Shown here one piece after another: positions 34,925-43,086 of a DNA stretch of 64,000 nucleotides. This DNA is from Candidatus Peribacteria bacterium (GTDB lineage Bacteria; Patescibacteriota; Gracilibacteria; Peribacterales; Peribacteraceae). The notes under the pieces were generated by a model. It was not told where the DNA came from. It was given only the letters and a program-made list of their open reading frames with translations, and searched no databases. Positions within the stretch are counted from its first letter, which is position 1. Each line of letters begins with the position of its first letter. Location: contig VGKY01000003.1 in assembly GCA_016866875.1 (NCBI GenBank), positions 1 to 64,000 on the forward strand, written 5' to 3'. Position numbers and translations under genes: made by a program.

Positions 34925-35962
34925 TTACTCCCACTCCACTCTCCCCAGATCCGGTACCACCGTCATCCATGTCGACCCTGCGGAAAACCGCAGCGGCTGG
35001 TTATGCAGATCAAAAAATGTCAGGCCCGTATCGAATCCTTTGCTCTGCCACGTACCGGGGATGGCATACCCCGAACGAAACAGTATCGCTTCTCCTTTTC
35101 CCTCTACCGGAATCGTGAGGCGTCCGAATTCTCCGATTTCGGCAACGGGTATCTGAAGCACGAGAACGTTATGGGGCTGAAGTCCGCTGATGACGCCTCC
35201 GTTGATGCGCAGATAGGAACCGTCGGGCAAGCTTCTGTACTCCACGTTATGAAGAGAGCTCAAAAAACTTATATGGATCAGTGATGCGCCGGACGCAGAT
35301 GCCGGAGGACCACCGGTCGGATACGGCGGCCAGGAAACAGCGTTTGTCTCTTCCGGTAAAAGTTTTTCCATCACCGCATCGGAAAGGAACAGATTGTGCG
35401 GTGCGGGGACGTCGTCACGTCGAAGTGCGTAGGTACCATCATCAAAATACAGAACATTCACCGTGGTCAGCGTATCGAAAACTTTGGCTCTTTCGAAGGC
35501 TTCCGGGCTTCCTCCCGCATGCAGGATCGCACCGAGCCATGGCTGTGAAGCATCGACAAAGTACGGCCTCAGCGAGCGTACGGGACCGACAGACGCAGGC
35601 AAATTCTTGCGATCAAAAAGGGCAAGGAACCGGGAGATCATCCCCTCTACCGGAAATTCCATGATGAAGAGTGCCTTTTCGAGTCCGGACTGATACGGTC
35701 GGGCATCCTCCTGATTCTCGATCATCACACCGATGATGCTCCGCTTTTTTTGTCCTTCGGGAAACAAACTGAGACGAAGAAGAAAACCGGGAGGTGCAAG
35801 GGAAAACTCAACGGGCTTTTCCTCCGCAGTACTCCCAGACTCTTTTTGCAAAACAGGAAGTGTGGAAAAAATGCCAAAGAAGATGGCAACAAGCACCACT
35901 GCAAAGGTGATGGAGAGCGAAACGGCAATCGCGGGGGCAATACGACGCATAGCAATGTACAT
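34925..35962 (-). CDS. DUF3048 (YerB-like) membrane-anchored protein
   Basis: 345 residues. N-terminal TM helix (IAPAIAVSLSITFAVVLVAIF), then an extracellular DUF3048 domain: GVMIENQEDARPYQSGLEKA, EGMISRFLALFD, VGPVRSLRPYFVD, and a C-terminal half ending in strands. YerB/DUF3048 proteins are envelope proteins of unknown activity. It begins one base after the rplY stop, so the two are co-transcribed. The frame upstream overlaps rplY and is a shadow. Confidence 0.88.
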   Translation of the reverse strand: MYIAMRRIAPAIAVSLSITFAVVLVAIFFGIFSTLPVLQKESGSTAEEKPVEFSLAPPGFLLRLSLFPEGQKKRSIIGVMIENQEDARPYQSGLEKALFIMEFPVEGMISRFLALFDRKNLPASVGPVRSLRPYFVDASQPWLGAILHAGGSPEAFERAKVFDTLTTVNVLYFDDGTYALRRDDVPAPHNLFLSDAVMEKLLPEETNAVSWPPYPTGGPPASASGASLIHISFLSSLHNVEYRSLPDGSYLRINGGVISGLQPHNVLVLQIPVAEIGEFGRLTIPVEGKGEAILFRSGYAIPGTWQSKGFDTGLTFFDLHNQPLRFSAGSTWMTVVPDLGRVEWE

Positions 35963-35963
35963 C

Positions 35964-36659
35964 TTACTTCTTCTTCTCCTCCTTCTTGGCGGCTGCAGCA
36001 TCGGCGGCTGGAGCTGCTGCACCTTCTGCGGCAGCACCCTCGGCACCCGGAGCTGCTGCTGCACCCTCGGCACCTTCCACAGGAGCGGCAACTTCCACCA
36101 CCTCCTCCTCACGGGGCTCCTGGACAACCGCGAGCACCGTTTCCGTCGACTCCTTCACCTTCACGCCGGACGGCACCTGCAGATCTGCAACAGTCACCAC
36201 ATCATGGAATTCCTTAAGACCGGAGATACTGGCAATGAGTTCGTGGGGAAGATCCTTCGGAAGACATCGGACGGTAACGTGATCGTGTGCAACGACGAAG
36301 ATAGCAGCGAGTTCCTTGATCGCCGGGGCCTCGCCCGCAAAGCGCACAGGCACCTTCGTCTCCACTTCCTTCGTCATGTCCACGGCGTAGAAATCCACGT
36401 GGGCGATCTGACCGCTCAAAGGATCGAGATCCACCTGATGGATCAGGGCCGGCACATGGCGACTTCCCAGACGGATCTCCACGATGGAGCTCTCTCCGGC
36501 TTTGGTATACACGCGAGTGATCTCGCCCTTATCGCATGCGAGAGACTCAGTGGCTACCCCACTTCCGTACACGACACAGGGCACCTTCCCGGCACCACGC
36601 AGTACCTTGGGCTTGATGCCTGCGGTTCGAGCCTCTGCTTGTAACGCAATCATTTCCAT
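35964..36659 (-). CDS. rplY: 50S ribosomal protein L25/CTC
   Basis: Binds 5S rRNA. 231 residues: N-terminal L25 domain (LQAEARTAG, VPCVVYG, VHxDFY-like AHVDFYAVDM), then the CTC/TL5 C-terminal beta domain (KVPVRFAGEAPAIKELAAI), then a Glu/Ala/Pro-rich tail with repeated EGAAA units ending AKKEEKKK. The tail is longer than in typical CTC proteins and could be a disordered extension at the ribosome surface. Confidence 0.93.
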   Translation of the reverse strand: MEMIALQAEARTAGIKPKVLRGAGKVPCVVYGSGVATESLACDKGEITRVYTKAGESSIVEIRLGSRHVPALIHQVDLDPLSGQIAHVDFYAVDMTKEVETKVPVRFAGEAPAIKELAAIFVVAHDHVTVRCLPKDLPHELIASISGLKEFHDVVTVADLQVPSGVKVKESTETVLAVVQEPREEEVVEVAAPVEGAEGAAAAPGAEGAAAEGAAAPAADAAAAKKEEKKK

Positions 36660-36767
36660 TGCCGGTAGAGCCTAAAGGAGGGCAAGGGGGCGGTCAACGA
36701 GATTGAGTAGTTTGCGGAGGATGCAAACAGAGCGCAGGTTCTGGGTAGCCTGTAACCCCACAACCTT

Positions 36768-37577
36768 TTACCGCATAGGAGTTGCCTTATCCCTCCATTT
36801 CCAAAAGTACTTCATAGCGCTCAGGAGATGCGCGCGCCCTACGCGAGTACCAAGAAGCGAGAATACCCCACCCTCGCTCAATCGACGCTGACGATCGGCA
36901 ACGGCAACGGTTGGATAGTAGTGCACACGCTTTCCCCGCAACCAACAGCGCCGGCAGAGATCTATGTCTTCGAAGAAGAGAAAGAAACGATGGTCAAACC
37001 CGCCGAGGTCTTCAAAGAAGGCTCGCCGCATGAGTACACAACCCCCCGCCACCCAATCGGTATCGCGCTCCTGATCGGGGCTGATGTCGGACTGGAGATA
37101 GCGCTGCACACGATGGGGAAAGAGCCTTCCGAGAACGGTGCGATTGGCAATCACGTCTATGGGTAGAGGAAAACGCCGGGCGGAGAAGCGCGCCGACCCA
37201 TCTGGAAACTGGAGCTTCGGTGCAAGGATGCCAATGTCTGGCTCTGCCTCCATCTTCCCCACCAATGTCTCCACTGCCGAAGGCGGGAGCATCTTCACGG
37301 GATTGTTGATGAGGATATAGGTGCCACAGGCGACGCGTGCACCCGCAGCATACCCACCACCAAATCCGAGATTGCGTGACGTCTCAACGATCTTCACCCG
37401 GGAATCTCCCGGCAACTGCCTTCGCAAGATCCCGATGCTGTCGGTGTCGGAGTGGTTGTCGACGACGATGACCTCCAGCCGGTCACCGATGGTCTGGGCA
37501 AGCAGCGCCCGGACACATGCCAATGTGTCGCGTGGACTGCGATAGCTCAGAACGATGGCGGAGACGATGGGCTGAAT
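36768..37577 (-). CDS. GT2-family glycosyltransferase
   Basis: Rhamnosyl/N-acetylglucosaminyl-type glycosyltransferase for cell-surface sugars. The GT-A fold is recognisable: first strand IVSAIVLSYRS, nucleotide site IVVDNHSD, LGFGGGYAAG, LINNPVK in the DxD region, DWVAGGCVLMRR and FFLFFEDIDLCRR. The first strand lies upstream of the TTG at 37523, and no ATG/GTG/TTG exists before it in frame. Initiation at ATT (37577) is therefore proposed. The region just upstream is a microrepeat array that may have replaced the original start. Confidence 0.82.
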   Translation of the reverse strand: MQPIVSAIVLSYRSPRDTLACVRALLAQTIGDRLEVIVVDNHSDTDSIGILRRQLPGDSRVKIVETSRNLGFGGGYAAGARVACGTYILINNPVKMLPPSAVETLVGKMEAEPDIGILAPKLQFPDGSARFSARRFPLPIDVIANRTVLGRLFPHRVQRYLQSDISPDQERDTDWVAGGCVLMRRAFFEDLGGFDHRFFLFFEDIDLCRRCWLRGKRVHYYPTVAVADRQRRLSEGGVFSLLGTRVGRAHLLSAMKYFWKWRDKATPMR

Positions 37578-37583
37578 ACAAGG

Positions 37584-37660
37584 AGAAGGTAGAAAGTAGC
37601 AAGGAGCAGTGCCATGATTGTATGCGTAGCTACATGCTACCTGCTACCTACTACTTTCGC
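37584..37660. repeat. microrepeat array between glycosyltransferase and uvrC
   Basis: AAGGTAGAAAGTAGCAAGGA and, inverted, TGCTACCTGCTACCTACTAC units. It occupies the divergent spacer and the 5' ends of both genes. Confidence 0.6.
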
Positions 37661-39793
37661 TGTTTGGACAATCCACACCTCCCCTCCCTTCGCAAACGCA
37701 TCGCCAAGGCTCCGACATCGTCAGGGGTCTATCGCTGGAAAAACAGCAAGGGCGAGGTGCTGTACGTCGGCAAAGCGGTGAACCTCCGGGAGCGCCTGAG
37801 GAACTACGTCGCGACAAAGGCAGATAAAGGTCTCGGACCATGGAAGCTTGCCCTGAGAAATCACCTTGCGGACGTTGACTGGACCCTGACGAATTCCGAG
37901 CTCGAGGCACTCATCCTTGAAACGAACCTCATCAAGGAAATCCGTCCGCGCTACAACGTGATGATGAAGGACGACAAAAATCACGTGTACGTCGAAGTGA
38001 CGGTGAGCGACCCCTGCCCATCCATCGATGTCGTGCGGCAGATGAGCAATGCCAAGGCACGCTACTTCGGCCCCTTTCTCACCGCGTGGGAAGTGCGCCG
38101 CAGCCTGGAACTCTTGCAGCTGCTCCTGAGTTTCCAAGCATGCAAACGGGGACTGGAGAGATGCAATAAAGAAGCTCATCGCTCGCTATCCGCTACAAAC
38201 CCTCCGAAGCCCTGTCTCGAGTACCAAATCGGCAAATGCAACGGACTCTGCATTGGCGCACTCACTCCCGAGGAATACTGCAAGCGCATCGATGCCGTCA
38301 TGGATTTTTTCAAGGGCAACCGTGGAGCAGTTGCCATGAAAGCGCGCGAACTCATGGCACAGGCTGCTCAGGAAAAAAAGTTTGAGCGTGCAGGAAAACT
38401 CCGTGATGCCCTTGCGTTCATTGAGCACCAGAAAGAGGGACAGATCGTCTCCGACCCGCACGGCAAAGACCTCGACATCATCGGTATCGCTCTCAGTACC
38501 GCACGGGCGCAGGCGGTTGCGCTCCGTGTCCGCGACGGCAAGCTCATCGGCGAACAGCTCTACCCGCTCATCGGGCAGCCAGAGAGCGTCACCGAGGCAC
38601 TCACGGGATTTCTTCCGCAGTACATAGAAGTGCAGACGTCCCTGCCCGCTGCACTCATCGTCCCGGAAGAATTTCCGGATCGCACGCTACTGGCCAAGCT
38701 TGCTACGGAGCGCACGGGGCGAAGGGTAGACATCATCGTCCCCGAACGTGGGAAGAAATCGCATCTCCTGGAACTCGCGATGCACAACGCCGAGGAGAAG
38801 CTCCGGGCGCAGGAAACCGCATGGGAGAGCGCTGCACGCAATCTTGAAGATGCGCTCAAAGAGCTGCAGGAAGCCCTCGCTCTTCCCTCTCCTCCCAAGC
38901 GGATCGAAGGCTACGACATCTCGCACCTCGGCGGAACCGAAACGGTCGGCAGCATGGTGGTAATGCAGAGCGGCAAGCCAGCGAACAAAGAATACCGATC
39001 GTTCACATTGCGCACCGTACGGGAAGGAGAGATCGACGACTACAAATCCCTACGGGAAGTACTGCGCCGAAGACTGCGGCACCTTGTCGACGAACGAAAG
39101 CAGTGGGAGGAAAAGGGAGTGACAATCGGCAAAGCTCTCAAGAAAGACCGGGCAACCATCGCAACGATGCTCCCATGCGAAAACAGCAAGGAGCTCGCCT
39201 GCATCGTGGCACGGGAAAATGATCACCTCTGCGGCTGCGGCAGACTTGTAGAACTCGAGAACAAGGTCATCGCACTCGAGCCTTTGTGGATTGCCGAGGA
39301 ATACCAAAAAGAGCGCCTGTGGTTCACGCTCGCACGATCGCTCCTCTCGACGCTGAAGAAAGGCAAGATCTACGCTGTAGCAACGCCGGAAACCCATGAC
39401 GCACTCAACGAGGTAGGCTTCCTGGATATCGATCATCCGCCGCCATGCATCAAGCACATGGGCAAAGCTACATCCATCCCGATGATGATGGAAGCACAGC
39501 GAAGCAAGCCCGACGCATCGCTCTGCGAGCGCCCCGACCTGCTCGTCATCGATGGAGGCAAGGGGCAGCTCAGCGCCGCACGCGATGCGATGCAGATCAT
39601 CGGCATAGAACTGCCTGTTCTTGGCCTAGCCAAAAAACAAGAGGAGATCTTTGTACGGGGGAAAAAAGACCCCCTGATCCTTCCACAGGAATCCCCTGCA
39701 AAGTATCTCCTGATGCGACTGAGAGACGAAGCACACCGATGTAGTAACGCGCACAGAGAAAAGAGACTGAAGCGCAGAGTGCTGGGTGCGTGA
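37634..39793 (+). CDS. uvrC: UvrC excinuclease subunit with embedded GNAT-like domain
   Basis: Makes both incisions in nucleotide-excision repair. About 719 residues: GIY-YIG nuclease (SSGVYRWKNSKGEVLYVGKA), Cys-rich linker (PCLEYQIGKCNGLCIG), UVR motif (KKFERAGKLRDALAFIEHQK), RNase H-like endonuclease (EGYDISHLGGTETVGSMVV, DLLVIDGGKGQLSAA). About 150 residues separate REVLRRRLRHL from DLLVIDGG, where other UvrC proteins have a short loop. That insert reads like a GNAT fold (ELACIVARENDHLCGCGRL ... HDALNEVGFLDI). The C-terminal HhH tail appears absent. The start codon is uncertain because a microrepeat covers it; TTG at 37664 is the alternative. Confidence 0.93.
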   Translation: MLPATYYFRCLDNPHLPSLRKRIAKAPTSSGVYRWKNSKGEVLYVGKAVNLRERLRNYVATKADKGLGPWKLALRNHLADVDWTLTNSELEALILETNLIKEIRPRYNVMMKDDKNHVYVEVTVSDPCPSIDVVRQMSNAKARYFGPFLTAWEVRRSLELLQLLLSFQACKRGLERCNKEAHRSLSATNPPKPCLEYQIGKCNGLCIGALTPEEYCKRIDAVMDFFKGNRGAVAMKARELMAQAAQEKKFERAGKLRDALAFIEHQKEGQIVSDPHGKDLDIIGIALSTARAQAVALRVRDGKLIGEQLYPLIGQPESVTEALTGFLPQYIEVQTSLPAALIVPEEFPDRTLLAKLATERTGRRVDIIVPERGKKSHLLELAMHNAEEKLRAQETAWESAARNLEDALKELQEALALPSPPKRIEGYDISHLGGTETVGSMVVMQSGKPANKEYRSFTLRTVREGEIDDYKSLREVLRRRLRHLVDERKQWEEKGVTIGKALKKDRATIATMLPCENSKELACIVARENDHLCGCGRLVELENKVIALEPLWIAEEYQKERLWFTLARSLLSTLKKGKIYAVATPETHDALNEVGFLDIDHPPPCIKHMGKATSIPMMMEAQRSKPDASLCERPDLLVIDGGKGQLSAARDAMQIIGIELPVLGLAKKQEEIFVRGKKDPLILPQESPAKYLLMRLRDEAHRCSNAHREKRLKRRVLGA

Positions 39794-39798
39794 GTCGC

Positions 39799-40359
39799 TT
39801 ACGCCGCATCGATATCATGCCCCCTCCTCTGGTAACGCGTGACGACGTCAGCGATGGCGGAGGCTACATGTGCTGCATGCGGTACGTAGCGCAACTTCAC
39901 GGCGTCTCCCCCGAGCCCCTCTTTCAAATGCAACGTGAGCGAGCCGAAGGGAAAGAGATTGAGATACTGGGTAGCGGAGCTCACCCCTCCGACGTTCTCG
40001 AGGTGAATCGGCTTCTCCTCATGCCGGATAAAAGACGTCTGATCCACAAGCACAATCTTCTCCGTCGTGACGAGGAACATATCGTAGCGCCAGTCGATGA
40101 ACTCCCTAAGCACGTGGAAGAAGACGAACACCAGCCAGAGCAACACTGACCCGGCGATGATCTCGTAGAGCGGCCACTCGTACTTCCACGCGAGAAAGAT
40201 GACCCCAAGGAAGACGGCAGTGATCATCATTTCCCGCACGGACTTAAAAACGAACGAGAGCCAATGGTACCGCGTCAGCAGCACTTCCTCTTCACCTTCC
40301 GTGCAGTAGCGCTGACGGATCTTCTGGGCGATGTTCGTATCGAGTGCAAAGAAACGCAT
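39799..40359 (-). CDS. bacterial PH-domain (DUF304-like) membrane protein
   Basis: 186 residues from MRFFALDTNIAQ. Two TM helices (about 45-62 MMITAVFLGVIFLAW, about 66-85), then a bPH2-type domain (WRYDMFLVTTEKIVLVDQTS, IHLENVGGV, GSLTLHLKEG). Role unknown; such proteins are often part of envelope assemblies. Convergent with uvrC, 5 nt apart. Confidence 0.78.
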   Translation of the reverse strand: MRFFALDTNIAQKIRQRYCTEGEEEVLLTRYHWLSFVFKSVREMMITAVFLGVIFLAWKYEWPLYEIIAGSVLLWLVFVFFHVLREFIDWRYDMFLVTTEKIVLVDQTSFIRHEEKPIHLENVGGVSSATQYLNLFPFGSLTLHLKEGLGGDAVKLRYVPHAAHVASAIADVVTRYQRRGHDIDAA

Positions 40360-40439
40360 AGGTGCAGTGTATCGCGGACAATCTCTTTGCAACATGCCAT
40401 CCTTCTCCGTACACTTCGCACGCGCTCTGTGACCCATTT

Positions 40440-40514
40440 GGCCCCATCGTCTATCGGCTAGGACACCTGGTTCTCATCCAGGAAAGCGGAGTTCGATTCT
40501 CCGTGGGGCTGCCA
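40440..40514 (+). tRNA. tRNA-Glu (anticodon CUC)
   Basis: Acceptor GGCCCCA/TGGGGCT, anticodon stem CCTGG/CCAGG with loop TTCTCAT giving anticodon CUC, T-arm GGAGTTCGATTCTCC, encoded CCA. Reads GAG and complements the UUC isoacceptor at 11647. Confidence 0.95.
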
Positions 40515-40616
40515 TCCGACTCGCTTCGCTCGCTCGTGCTCTGCGGACTTCAAGCTCCGACCACCCTATTTTTCGGCGAGACAAGTGCCCCGATCGTAGC
40601 GCAAGAAGCAAATACC

Positions 40617-40880
40617 TCACACCCTCGCCATCTTCCACCCAAGCTCCAGTTGGCGATTGGAGACGGCCCAACGGTCGATCGCAGGGCTCACGGTCGCTGC
40701 GAGAAAGATGTTTCCCAGGAGGTGCTTCACGGTAAATGGGATCTGGCCAATGAATGCCTCCCGCATCGAGCCTCCAAAGAGCACAGGACCGAGGAGGACC
40801 CCCGTGAGAAGATCGAAGAAAATCGTGGCTGCGATCGCGAAGAGCACGTAGTGCCACCACTGCCCTTTGGCGTGCCGCAA
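40617..40880 (-). pseudogene. 5'-truncated membrane protein (DUF6580/ECF-like)
   Basis: 87 residues from a TTG; the frame is open to about 40932 without an ATG or GTG. The product (HYVLFAIAATIFFDLLTG, AFIGQIPFTVKHLLGNIF) looks like the C-terminal half of a roughly 170-residue membrane family with small S-component-like proteins. The N-terminal helices are missing. The break coincides with the 5' end of a plus-strand fragment, so a deletion or rearrangement probably joined two genes head to head. Confidence 0.5.
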
Positions 40881-40899
40881 TATCTGTGCCGCACTGCCA

Positions 40900-41109
40900 A
40901 TGATGACGACTGCTGACGTTGCTACGGTGGCTGCACACTACAAGCAGGTATTCACGGCAGCAGGATGGACGATGGGTGACTCAATGGAAGGAGGGGGTAC
41001 ATCGATCCTGCAAGCCAAGAAAGGAAGTCAGGATGCCGCTGTGATGATCGCAGGAGCAGCAGGACAGACCTCTATCACCATCGGGATCAGCGAGACAGAC
41101 GAGGAATAG
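40900..41109 (+). CDS. small protein, probably the C-terminal remnant of a lipoprotein-type domain
   Basis: 69 residues from tandem ATGs. The pattern VATVAAHYKQVFTAAGWTM ... SILQAKKGSQDAAVMIAGAA ... SITIGISE resembles the C-terminal domain of many exported bacterial proteins (FYK-x-L-x3-GW, then strands). No signal peptide or anchor remains, so it is likely 5'-truncated at the same junction as the minus-strand fragment. Whether it is expressed is unclear. Confidence 0.5.
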   Translation: MMTTADVATVAAHYKQVFTAAGWTMGDSMEGGGTSILQAKKGSQDAAVMIAGAAGQTSITIGISETDEE

Positions 41110-41117
41110 CACGCGCT

Positions 41118-41339
41118 CTAGAGGTGCGCTTTGCACATAAAGAGAGACCCGTCCGAGGAGCGGACGGGCAACCCTCCTCCCTGCATCAAGTGAGTGAGTA
41201 CAGGGCGGGCTGTTGTCTCTTCCGAGAAGCTCGCTGCGTGGTGCCATGCAGCATCGAGTGTCGGGCACTCAAGCTCCACACAAAAAGAGACTAGGAGCAT
41301 CATAGGGAAAAGCACCGAATTGTAAAGTAAATATGACAT
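41118..41339 (-). CDS. possible small protein; terminator lies within its end
   Basis: 73 codons beginning MSYLLYNSVLFPMMLLVS, a hydrophobic start, then a polar tail. An intrinsic terminator (41139-41168) falls inside the last codons, which is odd for a coding gene. A short non-coding transcript is equally possible. Otherwise the 41110-41409 spacer shows only the promoter of the dioxygenase gene. Confidence 0.25.
   Translation of the reverse strand: MSYLLYNSVLFPMMLLVSFCVELECPTLDAAWHHAASFSEETTARPVLTHLMQGGGLPVRSSDGSLFMCKAHL
41139..41168 (-). terminator. intrinsic terminator on the minus strand
   Basis: CCCGTCCG-CTCCT-CGGACGGG followed by TCTCTCTTT on the minus strand. Confidence 0.65.
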
Positions 41340-41392
41340 TTCACTGTACCCATCAGATAACCGCATACGCCCCGCCCCAGGAGGAACGTGGG

Positions 41393-41398
41393 TATACT
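41393..41398 (+). promoter_or_regulatory. -10 box for the PhyH gene
   Basis: TATACT 11 nt before the ATG at 41410, so a leader of about 5 nt. No good -35 is seen. An AGGAGG at 41379-41384 is too far upstream to be a ribosome site. Confidence 0.4.
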
Positions 41399-41409
41399 CT
41401 GGTCCACAT

Positions 41410-42393
41410 ATGGACATCCAGCGCACAGCGGCGGCGATCATGGCGGATCCTCATGCAAAGGAGGCAAGCCTGCGGCAGATGAACATGCCGTGGTTCATGA
41501 CGCCATTTTTTCCCACGCTTGTTCAAGAGTCTCACCTCAGTGATGCCGATCGCGCGCTCGTTGAAGCATTTGCCCAAGACGGGTACGTGGTAGTCGATGC
41601 AGAGATTCCCAATCGCGATGCACTGATAGCACAGATGGTTGCCACACTGCATCCGATGTTCCGGGGTAGCAACCGGATTCAGGATGCATGGAAGGACAAT
41701 GCAAACGCGAAGACCCTTGCGACACTGCCGCACATCGACCGCATCTTGCGGCTGCTCTACCAGCGAGACCCCATCCCCTTTCAGACCCTCAACTTCGCCC
41801 ACGGCACAGAGCAGCACACGCACAGCGACACGATCCATTTTCACTGCATCCCCCATCACTTCATGTGCGGTGTGTGGATCGCACTGGAAGACATCGATAC
41901 CTCGTGCGGCCCACTCCACGTCTACCCGGGCAGTCACAAGATGCCCGCCTGGGACTTCCATGATCTCGGGCTCCCCTCCGGCAGGGAGTCCTATGCGCGC
42001 TACGAAGACTGTATGCAGGCCTACGTGGAAGCAACCGGCATGCGCAAGCACATCGTGACCATGAAGAAAGGGCAAGCAGCGATCTGGGCGGCCACTCTGC
42101 TCCACGGTGGTGAGAGCATTACCGATGCGTCACGCACACGCCACAGCCAAGTGACGCACTACTATTTTGAGAATTGCCTCTACTACACGCCGATGCACTC
42201 CGATCCCTACATCGGAAAAATGCACCTGCGAAATATCACCGATATCCGTACGGGGCAACTTGTCCCCAATCGTTATGCAGGGAAAACCATCAGCGCCATC
42301 CCCGAGCCAGTGAGTCCTGTGCAGAGCGCTACCCTGGCCTCGAAGCATGTACTAAAAAGACTGCTGGCAAGAGCGAAGAAGACGCTGCAGTGA
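41410..42393 (+). CDS. phytanoyl-CoA dioxygenase (PhyH) family protein
   Basis: Fe(II)/2-oxoglutarate-dependent oxygenase fold, 327 residues. Metal ligands H-x-D in QHTHSDTIHFHC and the distal His in ATLLHGGESI, followed by the 2OG-binding Arg in RTRHSQVTHYYF. Also GPLHVYPGSHKMPAWDF. Family members hydroxylate lipids, small metabolites or natural-product intermediates; the substrate here is unknown. Molecular oxygen as co-substrate suggests at least occasional oxic conditions. Monocistronic; convergent with the VTT gene (7 nt between stops). Confidence 0.85.
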   Translation: MDIQRTAAAIMADPHAKEASLRQMNMPWFMTPFFPTLVQESHLSDADRALVEAFAQDGYVVVDAEIPNRDALIAQMVATLHPMFRGSNRIQDAWKDNANAKTLATLPHIDRILRLLYQRDPIPFQTLNFAHGTEQHTHSDTIHFHCIPHHFMCGVWIALEDIDTSCGPLHVYPGSHKMPAWDFHDLGLPSGRESYARYEDCMQAYVEATGMRKHIVTMKKGQAAIWAATLLHGGESITDASRTRHSQVTHYYFENCLYYTPMHSDPYIGKMHLRNITDIRTGQLVPNRYAGKTISAIPEPVSPVQSATLASKHVLKRLLARAKKTLQ

Positions 42394-42400
42394 GGAACCA

Positions 42401-43066
42401 TCACTCCGCACTCTTTCTCTTAAACCAATTCGCCGGGTGTCCGGTTCGTCTCTTCCAGTACAACCACGCAAGGACCATGCCGACTCCTCCGACGATGATC
42501 ACTTTAAAGAACGTTTCAGCGGTGTCGATCCCCTGCATGAGCGACTCTGCGGCGGAAAGACCCGTATAACCCATGAGCATGAAGAAGAGGCTGCGGAGGT
42601 AAAACCCGCCATAGGTGGCCAGGAGAAATGTCCGCATGCGGATCTTGAGGATGCCGCAGAGCAGGGAGATCGGCGTCGATGGCATCACGGGAATCGCGCG
42701 CAGAAAAAGCAGCGTGAGCTCATCGCGGCTCGTGCCATTGAAGCGCCCGCCGAAGTGCTCGAGATCTTTGTGACACACCCCGATATACTTTCCAAAACGG
42801 GGAACGGCGAGATCCTCAAGTTTGTCGCCAATGACATAGAAGATCCAGGCACCGAACGTCTTGGAGAGGGTGGCAAGCGCGCAGATCCAGAGGAGATAGG
42901 GAATGCCGAGCTCCTGCGTGAGAACGATGCTCCCCGCGAGCGTGGAGACGAGCGGCGACGGAATCGGCGCGATGATCTCTTCGATAACGCCGCCGACCGT
43001 CACATACAGGGGCAATGGTACGGTCTGCGCCATGTGCGTGAGCCACGCGATGATCCCTTCAAGCAT
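42401..43066 (-). CDS. VTT-domain (DedA/SNARE-associated) membrane protein
   Basis: 221 residues, five to six hydrophobic helices, with the VTT/DedA features EEIIAPIPSPLV, GAWIFYVIGDKL and RAIPVMPSTPISLLCGI. DedA-family proteins are implicated in lipid scrambling or undecaprenyl-phosphate flipping; the specific role here is not evident. Confidence 0.83.
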   Translation of the reverse strand: MLEGIIAWLTHMAQTVPLPLYVTVGGVIEEIIAPIPSPLVSTLAGSIVLTQELGIPYLLWICALATLSKTFGAWIFYVIGDKLEDLAVPRFGKYIGVCHKDLEHFGGRFNGTSRDELTLLFLRAIPVMPSTPISLLCGILKIRMRTFLLATYGGFYLRSLFFMLMGYTGLSAAESLMQGIDTAETFFKVIIVGGVGMVLAWLYWKRRTGHPANWFKRKSAE

Positions 43067-43086
43067 GCGGGCATCATACTACGGGC

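Noticed and set aside
35750..36217. Plus-strand frames opposite rplY and the DUF3048 gene
   Set aside because: Pro/Ser/Arg-rich shadows produced by the Ala/Glu-rich rplY tail on the opposite strand.
41118..41441. Full 107-codon minus-strand frame across the PhyH promoter
   Set aside because: The upstream third overlaps the PhyH start and is not protein-like; only the shorter 73-codon form was kept, at low confidence.
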